From Legionella maioricensis (lineage in GTDB: Bacteria; Pseudomonadota; Gammaproteobacteria; Legionellales; Legionellaceae): a stretch of DNA of 64,000 nt. Positions 25,421 to 33,971 of this stretch are shown here, one piece after another. A program made the translations under genes and the position numbers. The DNA lies in assembly GCF_023618015.1 (NCBI RefSeq), contig NZ_JAJKBJ010000009.1, forward strand, positions 62,001 through 126,000, in the 5' to 3' direction. The notes beneath the pieces are model-generated. The model was not told where the DNA came from, did no database searches, and was given only the letters and a program-made list of their open reading frames with translations. The first letter of the stretch is position 1. The number at the start of each line of letters is the position of its first letter.

Positions 25421-26788
25421 TTAAGCAGCACCACAACGTTTGAGTAAAACCTCCAAAAGCTTAATACCCAAATCGATTTCATCTCGTGTAATCATCAATG
25501 AAGGGGCTAGGGTAAATACATTTTTGTAATATCCCCCTATATCCAGAACTAATCCATATTTTTTATTATCAACTTCTAAATCCCCTTTTAAACCTTCATT
25601 AAAAATGGCATCTGCCAATTTTCTGTTCGGAGTGTGGCCATCTTCTTCACAAAGCTCAATACGCAATGCCATACCAAGCCCGTCTACATCTCCAATCATC
25701 TTCCAGCGTGTCTTCAGTTCTTTAATTTGTTCTAGAAAATAGGCTCCTTGTTCATTGACGTTCTTTTCAATTTTACCATCTGCTAATAACTTCATAACTT
25801 CTAATCCTACTGCAGTCCCTAGTGGATTAGATGAATAGGTAGAATGAGTAGAACCAGGAGGAAATTTCTGTGGTGAAATTAAATCTTCTTTAGCCCAGAT
25901 ACCAGAGATGGGATTTAGCCCATTAGTTAATGCTTTACCAAAAACAATAATGTCTGGAGTTACTCCAAAATGTTCGAATGACCAAAATTTTCCAGTGCGA
26001 TAAAATCCCATTTGTATTTCATCAGCAACAAGTAAAATGTTGTGCTCTTTTAATGTCTTTGCCAATTCTTGAAAATAGCCTGGAGGAGGGATGACATATC
26101 CTCCGGTTCCCTGAATAAACTCAATGAAAAAAGCACCGTATTCTGCTTCACCAGCTTTATCATCCCATACCGAGTTGTATTCAGTATCAAACAGTTTTTT
26201 AAACTGATTGACACAATACAAACCGCATTTCTCTCTTTTCATCTCATAAGGACAGCGAAAACAATAAGGAAAAGGCTGGAAAAAAGCTCGATCAGAGAAA
26301 TGCCCATAGCGTCTGCGATATCGATAACTGGAGGTAATACTGGATGCCCCTAAAGTTCTGCCATGATATCCGCCCATAAAGGCAAACATTAAATTCTTTT
26401 TCGTTTCATTACGTACCAATTTTAGCGCATCCTCAATTGCTTGAGAGCCACCAACATTAAAGTGAATTCGCCCCTTTTGACCAGTCCGTTCCTCAATGTT
26501 TTTACATAAAGCCTCGGCGAGTTCAATTTTCTCCGGATGAAGGTATTGACATGCCAATTGCGGTAAACGATCAATTTGCCTTTTTAATACATCACTCAGT
26601 TGTTGGTTTTTATAGCCAAAATTAACTGCTGAATACCACATCTGCAAATCAAGATAGGGAGTTCCATCACTATCATAAAGATAACTTCCATTGCAATCAG
26701 CAAAAAACTTGGGAGGATTCGCGTAATGTACCGTGTCTCCATAAGAACAATATTGACTGTCTTTTTTTAAAAGAGAAGGAATATCCAT
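25421..26788 (-). CDS. Class III PLP-dependent aminotransferase of an acyl/ACP biosynthetic operon
   Basis: This 455-residue enzyme has the class III fold. It shows FNVGGSQAIEDALKLVRN (cofactor phosphate loop), FMGGYHGRTLGASSIT, ADEIQMGFYRTGKFW (Asp binding the pyridine N) and FGKALTNGLNPISG with the PLP lysine. An unusual Cys-rich insert, YCFRCPYEMKREKCGLYC, lies near residue 175; such inserts occur in some lysine/ornithine-type members. The substrate cannot be read from sequence. It is the last gene of an operon with a HAD phosphatase (23 bp upstream) and a fatty-acyl-AMP ligase/ACP/hydrolase, so it may add an amino group to a carrier-bound or released intermediate. That role is inference. 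Confidence 0.85.
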   Translation of the reverse strand: MDIPSLLKKDSQYCSYGDTVHYANPPKFFADCNGSYLYDSDGTPYLDLQMWYSAVNFGYKNQQLSDVLKRQIDRLPQLACQYLHPEKIELAEALCKNIEERTGQKGRIHFNVGGSQAIEDALKLVRNETKKNLMFAFMGGYHGRTLGASSITSSYRYRRRYGHFSDRAFFQPFPYCFRCPYEMKREKCGLYCVNQFKKLFDTEYNSVWDDKAGEAEYGAFFIEFIQGTGGYVIPPPGYFQELAKTLKEHNILLVADEIQMGFYRTGKFWSFEHFGVTPDIIVFGKALTNGLNPISGIWAKEDLISPQKFPPGSTHSTYSSNPLGTAVGLEVMKLLADGKIEKNVNEQGAYFLEQIKELKTRWKMIGDVDGLGMALRIELCEEDGHTPNRKLADAIFNEGLKGDLEVDNKKYGLVLDIGGYYKNVFTLAPSLMITRDEIDLGIKLLEVLLKRCGAA

Positions 26789-26811
26789 GTCGTTTACCCC
26801 ATACTAGTTAA

Positions 26812-27498
26812 TTAATATTTATTCTGTTCCACGTCTGAACTGTTTAATGCCCATGAATGCTCGGGTTTCTTCCATTTTTTCATTAATACAACAATGTCCA
26901 TAAAACTGTTAAATCCATTGAATGGAATGCCCTTACTAATGCAAAAATCTTTTAAGGAATCTTTGGCAAATACAACATCAGCACGCTCGGCAAGGCACAT
27001 GTCTGATTGCCCATTGCCAATCAATACAATTTTTTTCTTTTGCGTTATACACAAATTTCGACTGACAGAACATTTGCAACAACCTGATTGCTTAATGCAG
27101 TTCGACGCATAAGGAAAAGAAATGGAGGCACCTCCCTCTATTATTTTTATTTTATTAGCAAAAACAGGAATATTGTTAATTTGGTGCTTTTCTAGAATCT
27201 TACGAATTGGATAATCAATACCATCACTCGCTATGGCAATTGCTCCCAATTTCAGTGCATAGTGGCAAAAATCAATAAAAGACAAATCAATATCAATACT
27301 ATCCATATAGTTAATTAGTGCTGCTTCTTCCGCTCTAATTAACTCAAATTGACGTTTCATACACTCCATTGAGCTGATTTCATTATTTTTCCATCGCATC
27401 TCAATCGCTAAATACTCTTTTGATGCAAATAACTCGAGCATTACATCAATCGTGTCATTAATTGAAATGGTCCCATCAAAATCCACTAAAAATATCAT
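26812..27498 (-). CDS. HAD-family (MtnX/SerB-like) phosphatase
   Basis: This 228-residue phosphatase has motif I VDFDGTIS at the very N-terminus, motif II in AIASDGIDYPI and the acidic motif in LIGNGQSDMCLAERAD. The helical cap has the small C1 layout of MtnX/phosphoserine-phosphatase-like members. Several Cys (KQSGCCKCSVSRNLC) mid-protein may bind metal. It sits 30 bp downstream of the FAAL fusion and 23 bp upstream of the aminotransferase, so its substrate is probably a phosphorylated intermediate of the same pathway. No methionine-salvage genes are nearby, which argues against a true MtnX role. Confidence 0.8.
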   Translation of the reverse strand: MIFLVDFDGTISINDTIDVMLELFASKEYLAIEMRWKNNEISSMECMKRQFELIRAEEAALINYMDSIDIDLSFIDFCHYALKLGAIAIASDGIDYPIRKILEKHQINNIPVFANKIKIIEGGASISFPYASNCIKQSGCCKCSVSRNLCITQKKKIVLIGNGQSDMCLAERADVVFAKDSLKDFCISKGIPFNGFNSFMDIVVLMKKWKKPEHSWALNSSDVEQNKY

Positions 27499-27528
27499 TA
27501 CTGTTTTACCTTATTCACTGAATGGTGG

Positions 27529-30462
27529 TTAGTTATTGCTTTTAAGAAAAAGCAGAACTCTCTCGGCGACTTCTTTTTTCTTCTTGTCTAAAGTAATCAC
27601 GTGATAACAATCTTCTAAGAAGCATAGTTCAATTTCTCGAGAACCAATTTTGCGTTGCACAAAATCTGCATTTCGGGTACTGGCCATATCATCCTCCAAG
27701 GAGTGAATAATCAGGGCGGGACAATGGACTTTAGGTAATAACCGAGTAGTATCACGTATTAGTCTATTAACCTCTTTTAAGCTGACTCCAGATATTTTCA
27801 TAATTCCTACTTGTTCTGAAAAATCCCCAGATTGACTCTGCATTACCACTTCGATTGCCTGCCTGGCTTGCTCATCCTTAATTCCATAAGGTGATTTTTC
27901 TTTAAATGAAGCCAAAAATCTTAAGGGTGTATGAATAACCATGGGCATTAAAAGATTGGCTTTGAGTTTTGACATATTCCATCCATCATAAAAAAATAGC
28001 GGGCTTAACAAGATAACGCCCGCTAATTTTTTCTGTTGTTCCGCTGCCAGCCGCAAGCCCAATAAACCGCCCACAGATAAGCCGGAAACATAGATTTGAT
28101 CACAATGCTCCAGAAGCAAATTGTAAGCGTTTAGTACTGAAAGATACCAATCATGGCGATTAGAGCATTTAAAGTCTTTCTCTGAAGCACAGTGGCCAGA
28201 AAGTTGAGGTATGGCAACAGTAATATTTGCTTTCCATAAATAATTCCCAAAATCCAGCATTTCACCGGGTGTGCCGCTAAATCCATGTATTAATAAAATT
28301 CCTGTTTTGCCTGCTTTTTTAAATATTCCCTTGTTCCCTACGCCATGAGCATAAGGATTAATCGCTTTAGCGGTTACCAATGCACCCGGCTCTTTTGAAA
28401 AATACTCAGTTATCATATTGATCGTTGGATAATCCCAGAATAAACCTATTTCAATTTTTTTGCCCAGTAACTGTTCCATTTCGTCAACCAATGCAACAAT
28501 ACCAATAGAGTCAATCCCATACTCGGTTAATGGCCTATCCCCATCAATTGCTTCGGGTTTTAATTGAGTCTGAGCTGCTACCTTATTAATAAGAAAATCT
28601 TTTAGATTAATTGGCAGCGGGGCAGCCCCATTTACTGAAATATCAGTCTTTGGTGTTAATAACTGGGTTACATCCCATAGCTTAACCAGCGACAGTTCTC
28701 GTTTCAGTAGCAACTCCCGACTTAAGCTTCGCTGGATTTTCCCACTGGTTGTTTTCGGTAATGACTTGGCTTTGATCAAAGCGATCGTATGCACTGGTAT
28801 TTGATGCTCCTTGGCAATTGCTAAATTAATAGCATGAATAACGGCATCATAATCTGTACCCTCATTTACTTCGCAAACGATAGCTAATTTTTCCTCTTCA
28901 TCAACCTCAATATTAAATGCAGCAACACACCCATACCTTATTGAAGGATGGGCACCTGATACGGTTACTTCAATATCCTGCGGATAAAAATTTACGCCAT
29001 GAATAATAATCACATCCTTGATTCGACCACATATAAATAATTGATTATTATAGATAAATCCTAAATCTCCCGTACGTAAGTAATAGGCGTCAGCATCATC
29101 ATCTACAAGCTTTGCCTGAAATACATCATGGGTTAACTCGGGCTGATGCCAATAGCCTTGCGCTGTACTTTCATTCCATCCTACCCAGATTTCCCCTATC
29201 TTGTCCGCTGCCAAAACCTGACGGGCATCGGGGTCTACTATTTTTACATTAAAAACTGGTAGGCCTACGCTAACTAATGATTTACTGTCTTGCTCAGTAG
29301 CGGAAACTTCTTTAACCTTCCCTTGCTTTAATAAAGTATTGGAAAAAGAACCAATCGAATAATCATGATTAATTCCTGCACCACAAACAAATACAGAGGA
29401 CTCAGCCAAACCATAACAGGGACCAAAGCTTTCCCGTTTAAAACCACACCCTACAAAGTAGTTATAAAAACGATCAAACGTTGCTGTATGTATTGGTTCT
29501 GCTCCACAAAATGCCATCTGTAATGAACTTAAGTTCAATGAATTTTTCTGATCTTCAGTAATTTTATTAACACAATAATCATAAGAAAAATTAGGTCCAC
29601 CGGTAATGGTTACCCGATATTTAGTAATAATTTCTAGCCAGGTTAACGGTCTTTTCAGAAAATCAATCGGAGAGAGCAGAATACTAGGCATACCTCCAAA
29701 AATAGGGGTAAAGATTCCGCAAATTAGCCCCATATCGTGGTAAGGTGGCAACCAAAAACAACAGATATGGTCCGAACGATTACCACACATTTCTTTATAA
29801 ATTGTTTCTATGTTATGCACTAAATTTTGATGGGTTAATACAATTCCTTTGGGCTTGCTTGTTGAACCAGAACTGTATTGAAATAACACGTTCTGTTTTG
29901 ATTCGATTTTTTCAGGCTTATAAGTGTTTTTGGAACGTAATTGATCCGTTGTTATCCATTTTAAATGTTCCACATCCCAATGCGATAATGTGTAAGCTCG
30001 CTTCAGTATTCGTTTACCAAGATGTTTCATTAAGGGAATTTTAAATGCTGATTTGGCTCGTTTTAATTGCCTGAATTGATTTGCAAAATTACGAGTACAT
30101 AATGCCCAATCTGGCTTGGCATCAGTAATAATATGCTGTATCTTTTGTACCATCTTATCAGTTGCTGGTGGATAGGTTAATATGCATATTCCCCCTGCAA
30201 ACATACACCCAAACATCGCAATAATTAAATCTAATCCTGGAGGATATACAAGTAAAACTCGATCCCCCGGGGTGATCTTCTGTTTTTGCAATTCTGCTGC
30301 AACTGCTATTGCCTTATCTCTTAGTTCCTTATAAGTCAAAGTTTGTATGGAGTCTGTCTGAGGCTCAATAAATGTAAAAGCGGTTTTATCAGAAGAGTCT
30401 ATCGCTCGTAATTCAATAAGTTCGGTTAATGTCTGGATATTTTTATTATCTACAACACCCAT
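27529..30462 (-). CDS. Fatty-acyl-AMP ligase / acyl carrier / alpha-beta hydrolase fusion
   Basis: This 977-residue three-part protein should activate an acyl chain, load it on its own carrier domain, and act on it with a hydrolase. Residues ~1-590 form an acyl-AMP ligase of FAAL type (FQYSSGSTSKPKGIVLTH, CFWLPPYHDMGLICGI, FGPCYGLAESSVFV, YLRTGDLGFIYNNQLFICGR, catalytic Lys in KTTSGKIQRS). Residues ~615-690 form a carrier with the phosphopantetheine Ser in TEYGIDSIGIVAL. Residues ~710-977 form an alpha/beta hydrolase with LLIHGFSGTPGEM, nucleophile Ser in GLSVGG, an Asp in SLEDDMAS and His in CYHVITLDK. The ATG has an AAGGAA site. It is the first gene of the operon with the HAD phosphatase and aminotransferase. 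The fatty acid and final product are unknown. Confidence 0.88.
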   Translation of the reverse strand: MGVVDNKNIQTLTELIELRAIDSSDKTAFTFIEPQTDSIQTLTYKELRDKAIAVAAELQKQKITPGDRVLLVYPPGLDLIIAMFGCMFAGGICILTYPPATDKMVQKIQHIITDAKPDWALCTRNFANQFRQLKRAKSAFKIPLMKHLGKRILKRAYTLSHWDVEHLKWITTDQLRSKNTYKPEKIESKQNVLFQYSSGSTSKPKGIVLTHQNLVHNIETIYKEMCGNRSDHICCFWLPPYHDMGLICGIFTPIFGGMPSILLSPIDFLKRPLTWLEIITKYRVTITGGPNFSYDYCVNKITEDQKNSLNLSSLQMAFCGAEPIHTATFDRFYNYFVGCGFKRESFGPCYGLAESSVFVCGAGINHDYSIGSFSNTLLKQGKVKEVSATEQDSKSLVSVGLPVFNVKIVDPDARQVLAADKIGEIWVGWNESTAQGYWHQPELTHDVFQAKLVDDDADAYYLRTGDLGFIYNNQLFICGRIKDVIIIHGVNFYPQDIEVTVSGAHPSIRYGCVAAFNIEVDEEEKLAIVCEVNEGTDYDAVIHAINLAIAKEHQIPVHTIALIKAKSLPKTTSGKIQRSLSRELLLKRELSLVKLWDVTQLLTPKTDISVNGAAPLPINLKDFLINKVAAQTQLKPEAIDGDRPLTEYGIDSIGIVALVDEMEQLLGKKIEIGLFWDYPTINMITEYFSKEPGALVTAKAINPYAHGVGNKGIFKKAGKTGILLIHGFSGTPGEMLDFGNYLWKANITVAIPQLSGHCASEKDFKCSNRHDWYLSVLNAYNLLLEHCDQIYVSGLSVGGLLGLRLAAEQQKKLAGVILLSPLFFYDGWNMSKLKANLLMPMVIHTPLRFLASFKEKSPYGIKDEQARQAIEVVMQSQSGDFSEQVGIMKISGVSLKEVNRLIRDTTRLLPKVHCPALIIHSLEDDMASTRNADFVQRKIGSREIELCFLEDCYHVITLDKKKKEVAERVLLFLKSNN

Positions 30463-30817
30463 TATGAGATTCCTTAAGTTCAGTATCTGATACCAGGGAA
30501 GCTCCTTATTTTGATCATTAAGTCCATTATAAGAGCAATTATAGACTATTTATTACAAGTCATCTGTCGTATTGGGTTATTTTTTGGGGTTATACTGGTT
30601 TATGTGTCTATGTGGATATAGTTTAAATAACTTATCAGTATATAGGCTAACGATTGGAATGGGGTTAAAGGGAAGGAATAGCCCAATAAGGTTGGACAAC
30701 AATACAATATTTTGGCACGATAATTTTTTATTTTAATGTAACTCCATTTCACTTTTCTTGCCAGGTTGCGAGGTGATGTTTAATATCTGATGAGTTGAAT
30801 GTTAGGGTAAATCAGTT
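30463..30817. other. Divergent intergenic region (355 bp)
   Basis: This lies between the FAAL operon and the plus-strand SAM-binding-like gene. It should hold both promoters. I see no gene, strong palindrome or repeat in it. Confidence 0.4.
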
Positions 30818-31714
30818 ATGGCTATTAGTAATACTTTATTAAGCAAGCAGGAAACGAAATGGATATCAGAACAACGCGTAACCCGAGTTTCTGATAACCA
30901 GGAGGTATTAATCTATCCAATGGGTGCAGAACGATATTTATCATTGGTTTTATCTGGAGATAAGAAAGGGCGATATGATATCAAGGCTGATATAGAGGGA
31001 AAAAACGTTTTAGTCATTCCTGGTTATGGGAATAGTGCTTTCCTGTTTGCTCATGCAGGAGCAAAATCAGTTACGGTCTATGATAAAGATCCCGTCACCA
31101 TTGCCTGGATAAAAGCATTTAAGAAATATTATCATTATCGAGAGTATGGTTCTCAAGGTCAATCTTATCCTTCAATTGGAGAATTATTGGCAGCACTTAC
31201 CTGTTGGTATCCACCACTCCTTACTTTACCCTCCGGAGCGCTAAAGAATATTTTATGTTGGGCTCTGAAACCCAAATCATTGAGACGCACTTATATTTAT
31301 TACATGCTGTCACTAGTTCGTCATGCAATTCAATCCAAGGGAGAAGAGGATTTTGAATTGGATAAAAATATAAAGTTTTATGCTGGTGAGGTGCATCAAC
31401 TGATAGCTCATAAGGAAAAACAAATTTTCGATACCGCTTTTGTTCCTTACCTGTTAGGCGTTCGAAACGGCATTGAGAGTGAAATTGATATTGTCGATTT
31501 TATTAAACAATTGATTAAACTAGTACCTGATGGGCGTATTTTGGTTAGCCCCGCGCGCGATACAAAAGAATTTCATTTTATTGGCCAACGCTATTTTGTC
31601 ACAACAGGCTATCCAAACATTCAAGCTATTCCAGGACTAAAGCCCTTTGCACTAGGAGGGGATAATGAGTGGTTTAAAACCCAGGGACTCGCAGTGTTCA
31701 GCTTACTCAGGTAA
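30818..31714 (+). CDS. Putative SAM-binding/methyltransferase-fold protein, function unknown
   Basis: I do not recognise the exact family of this 298-residue protein. One stretch looks like the glycine-rich loop and the following acidic residue of a SAM-dependent methyltransferase: KNVLVIPGYGNSAFLFAHAG, then VTVYDKDPVTIAWIKAFKKYY at ~65-110, as in families where the acidic residue binds ribose and is followed by P. Later IKFYAGEV, FDTAFVPYLLGV and KLVPDGRILVSPARD match the pattern of later strands in that fold. A hydrophobic middle segment (LLAALTCWYPPLLTLPSG) may contact a lipid or membrane. It is transcribed away from the FAAL operon from a shared intergenic region and could modify the same product, but that is speculation. 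Confidence 0.5.
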   Translation: MAISNTLLSKQETKWISEQRVTRVSDNQEVLIYPMGAERYLSLVLSGDKKGRYDIKADIEGKNVLVIPGYGNSAFLFAHAGAKSVTVYDKDPVTIAWIKAFKKYYHYREYGSQGQSYPSIGELLAALTCWYPPLLTLPSGALKNILCWALKPKSLRRTYIYYMLSLVRHAIQSKGEEDFELDKNIKFYAGEVHQLIAHKEKQIFDTAFVPYLLGVRNGIESEIDIVDFIKQLIKLVPDGRILVSPARDTKEFHFIGQRYFVTTGYPNIQAIPGLKPFALGGDNEWFKTQGLAVFSLLR

Positions 31715-31802
31715 TAAGTCTATGGCTCAATATTGTAGCGTGGATTACGCGTTGCTCCATAGGAATACCATTTTCTCTCTTTGATAGTCAGATAAAAAAA
31801 GT

Positions 31803-31886
31803 CGTCATTGCGAATATAGTGAAGCAGCCCAGCACCGATTTTCAGCGAAGCATCAGTCAATTGCTTCGCCAAGTCTCGCAATGACG
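31803..31886. repeat. Short palindromic element with CGTCATTGCGA ends
   Basis: Perfect 11-bp terminal inverted repeats (CGTCATTGCGA at 31803-31813, complement at 31876-31886) enclose a further pair of imperfect GAAGCA/TTGCTTC arms. The element lies between two convergent genes. It resembles small non-autonomous repeats seen at many intergenic sites in bacteria and may serve as a bidirectional terminator. Confidence 0.75.
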
Positions 31887-31961
31887 AAATATGCATGCCT
31901 CGTGCACACTTACTTATATTTCATGTGACCTTTGGTAATAAAACAGCTTTATATCCCTTTT

Positions 31962-33206
31962 TTAACGAATTACTGGCATAGTTAGGTAAGTAGTTGAGAT
32001 TTCATCAGATACTTCGACGGATTTCTTAACGTTTTTTACCGTCCAGAAACGAAATTTTTCATCATTTCCACTGGCAGCGGTTATTAACTGCTCTTTTTGT
32101 ACCGGATGCTGAGCGGAAAATAGAACTTTATCGGTATGGAGGGTACTACTGTCATCTATAGACAGTTTAGTGCCTTCAATCGACCAACAGGATACACGAT
32201 TACCGCTATAACCTTCCGCTACAAAAATACCTTGACGATCTAACCAATGAACACCACATATTTGATTATCTATCTTTTTTTGAGCAATAATTTTTCCTGT
32301 ATCCGTATTCCATACGATTAAGTTTTTATCTTTTGCCCCACCTCCAGTCACAATTCTGTGAGTTGTATTGGGTGAAAAGGCTAATGCCTTTGATGGTGGA
32401 TTATGCCCTTCAAATTTTAATCGAGGCGCTTTCATTCGACGTGAGTCATAAATTTGTACGCAAGTGTCCGTACTAATCGCCAGGTTATAATGATTAAAAG
32501 CCAGGCCGATAAGCATAGCGTTGGGAAAGTTCACTAATGGAGCCTTTTTTTTATGATCGCGTAAATCATAATGAACAAGAGCACCACTGGTTTGTCCAAT
32601 CATATAAAAACCATTACTCATATCAGAAACTATATTGGTAGTCGTAGAAGTTTCCTGATTTAATCCGATTTGAGTATTTATAAGAGGATCGATGAATTGA
32701 ATGCTGGAATCTGAACCCGCTCTTGCTAATACTGATAGTGAAGAGTTATAAGCTAAAGCGGTAATTGTTGAGTCCTCAATAGAACCAACTTCAATTTGCT
32801 GTGCCTTGCGCTTAATGACATTATAGGAATATAGTTTTGATTCTAATCCAATGTAAATCTGTGTTTCAGTAGCCCAATTGATAGGTTGATAATAATAGTT
32901 ATTAGATAATCCGGGTGCGTCTAAACACCGTTCGCTACTTAAGGTATAAAAAGTTCGTGGTATTACGTACTTTATAGGTTCCGGGCTAGGCAGTGAAAAA
33001 CCTAATATGGGGGATTTATGAATCTGTTGATAGGAAACTCCCCAAAGCGCCCTACAGAGTAAATCGCTGTACTTATCTTCTTTATCTTCATCAAAAGTAT
33101 GATTTAGTTTCGCCTTTTGGAGGCTTAAATCAGTAGAATTTTTAGCCCGATTAGGGATTTCTCTGCTTTGCAGTGGTTGTTGAAAAAAACAGTTTTTATT
33201 TTGCAT
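31962..33206 (-). CDS. Cdc20/Cdh1 (Fizzy)-like WD40 protein, candidate host APC/C mimic
   Basis: This 414-residue protein resembles the eukaryotic coactivators of the anaphase-promoting complex, a ubiquitin ligase. Visible marks: SREIPNR at residues 14-20, matching the C-box DR[FY]IPxR except for the first and third positions; YSDLLCRALWG at 46-56, matching Cdh1 YSALLKNELLG; and IPRTFYTLSSERCLDAPGL at 82-100, matching the Cdc20/Cdh1 entry to the propeller (IPFKVLDAPEL). Then come blades with YDLRD, VTGGGAKDKNLIVWNTDTG (Cdh1 SGGGTADRCIRFWNTLTG), EGYSGNRVSCW and the last blade EKFRFWTV. The protein ends in Ile-Arg, the tail that docks coactivators on the complex. There is no signal peptide. A TATAAT lies at 33238-33243 (minus strand). 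In a Legionella-like organism this suggests a translocated effector taken from a eukaryote. Family membership is strong; the function is inference. Confidence 0.85.
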   Translation of the reverse strand: MQNKNCFFQQPLQSREIPNRAKNSTDLSLQKAKLNHTFDEDKEDKYSDLLCRALWGVSYQQIHKSPILGFSLPSPEPIKYVIPRTFYTLSSERCLDAPGLSNNYYYQPINWATETQIYIGLESKLYSYNVIKRKAQQIEVGSIEDSTITALAYNSSLSVLARAGSDSSIQFIDPLINTQIGLNQETSTTTNIVSDMSNGFYMIGQTSGALVHYDLRDHKKKAPLVNFPNAMLIGLAFNHYNLAISTDTCVQIYDSRRMKAPRLKFEGHNPPSKALAFSPNTTHRIVTGGGAKDKNLIVWNTDTGKIIAQKKIDNQICGVHWLDRQGIFVAEGYSGNRVSCWSIEGTKLSIDDSSTLHTDKVLFSAQHPVQKEQLITAASGNDEKFRFWTVKNVKKSVEVSDEISTTYLTMPVIR

Positions 33207-33563
33207 AATATATTGGTTTCATAAAACGGCATAACCTATTATACACAAATAACGAACGAAGTGATCGCATGTTTTGCAGTTAAATTATTTAAATATCAGG
33301 GCTAATAAGCGATGGAATTCATAAAGCCATACTCCGCTGGCACCTAATTTGAGCAGTTGGGAGCCTATCCTCAATGGAGGGATGTTACTCACGATAGTAA
33401 AGGGCTCCCTTAATATTCCCTTAATAATAACGCAGTACACTGCTGCGGAATTATTTTAATATGAAAAATCACTCCGAGAATCACTCCAATCATAGGATTC
33501 ATTGATCTAGGGACTCACAGGAAACTAAGCTGTTTTTTCAAATATAATCATCAGGAGAAATTA
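33207..33563. other. Divergent intergenic region (357 bp)
   Basis: This lies between the Cdc20-like gene (minus) and the small membrane protein gene (plus). It contains the minus-strand TATAAT at 33238-33243. A loose inverted pair GGGAGCC/GGGCTCCC (33359-33365 and 33411-33418) and a direct repeat ATCACTCC (about 33466 and 33480) are also present. No gene is evident. Confidence 0.4.
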
Positions 33564-33902
33564 ATGTCAGCAACTCAATCATTAAGTCGAGGATATGGTT
33601 CTTTTTTTTGGGGATGCACTAAATTTGCTGTATCACCCTACACCAATACATTTATGGCAATAGCCCGTGAAGGCAATGGCAGAGGGGCAGAAGGTCTTGA
33701 AAATGTTGTTGCGGCAGCTGCAGTATGCGGGATTTTGACCTTTGTGGTCCCGGTTTTACCAGTGATTACAACATTTACTTTGGCACTTGCTTCAATTGCG
33801 ATGTTACTCGCTGCGGCCAGCATGTTTTTGACCTATCCTCTTGCTGTGTTAGCTGACACCTGCGACTCATCTTGGGAAAATGAACTTCAGCTTGGTTTTT
33901 AA
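33564..33902 (+). CDS. Small unknown membrane protein
   Basis: This 112-residue protein has no recognised family. A polar N-terminus (MSATQSLSRGYGSFFWGC) is followed by a Gly-rich stretch (REGNGRGAEGLENV) and two adjacent hydrophobic helices (VVAAAAVCGILTFVVPVLPVI and FTLALASIAMLLAAASMFLTYPLAVL). A short acidic tail follows. The ATG has a good AGGAG site. The hairpin-like double helix resembles membrane-inserting proteins, but no function can be assigned. It may be a relative of the many small orphan membrane proteins of Legionella. Confidence 0.65.
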   Translation: MSATQSLSRGYGSFFWGCTKFAVSPYTNTFMAIAREGNGRGAEGLENVVAAAAVCGILTFVVPVLPVITTFTLALASIAMLLAAASMFLTYPLAVLADTCDSSWENELQLGF

Positions 33903-33914
33903 TTTAAACTCAGA

Positions 33915-33940
33915 GGGTGCTGGGAACTTATCCTGCACCC
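33915..33940. terminator. Hairpin between convergent genes
   Basis: GGGTGCTGG and CCTGCACCC form a nine-pair stem with one mismatch around an 8-nt loop. It lies between the ends of the small membrane protein gene and the hybrid kinase gene. No clear T-run follows, so its terminator role is uncertain. Confidence 0.4.
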
Positions 33941-33971
33941 CGGATTTAGTTAATGAAATGGGGCGCCTGAA

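Noticed and set aside
26812..27498. Naming the HAD protein MtnX of methionine salvage
   Set aside because: The fold matches but no other methionine-salvage gene is present, and the operon points to a different pathway.
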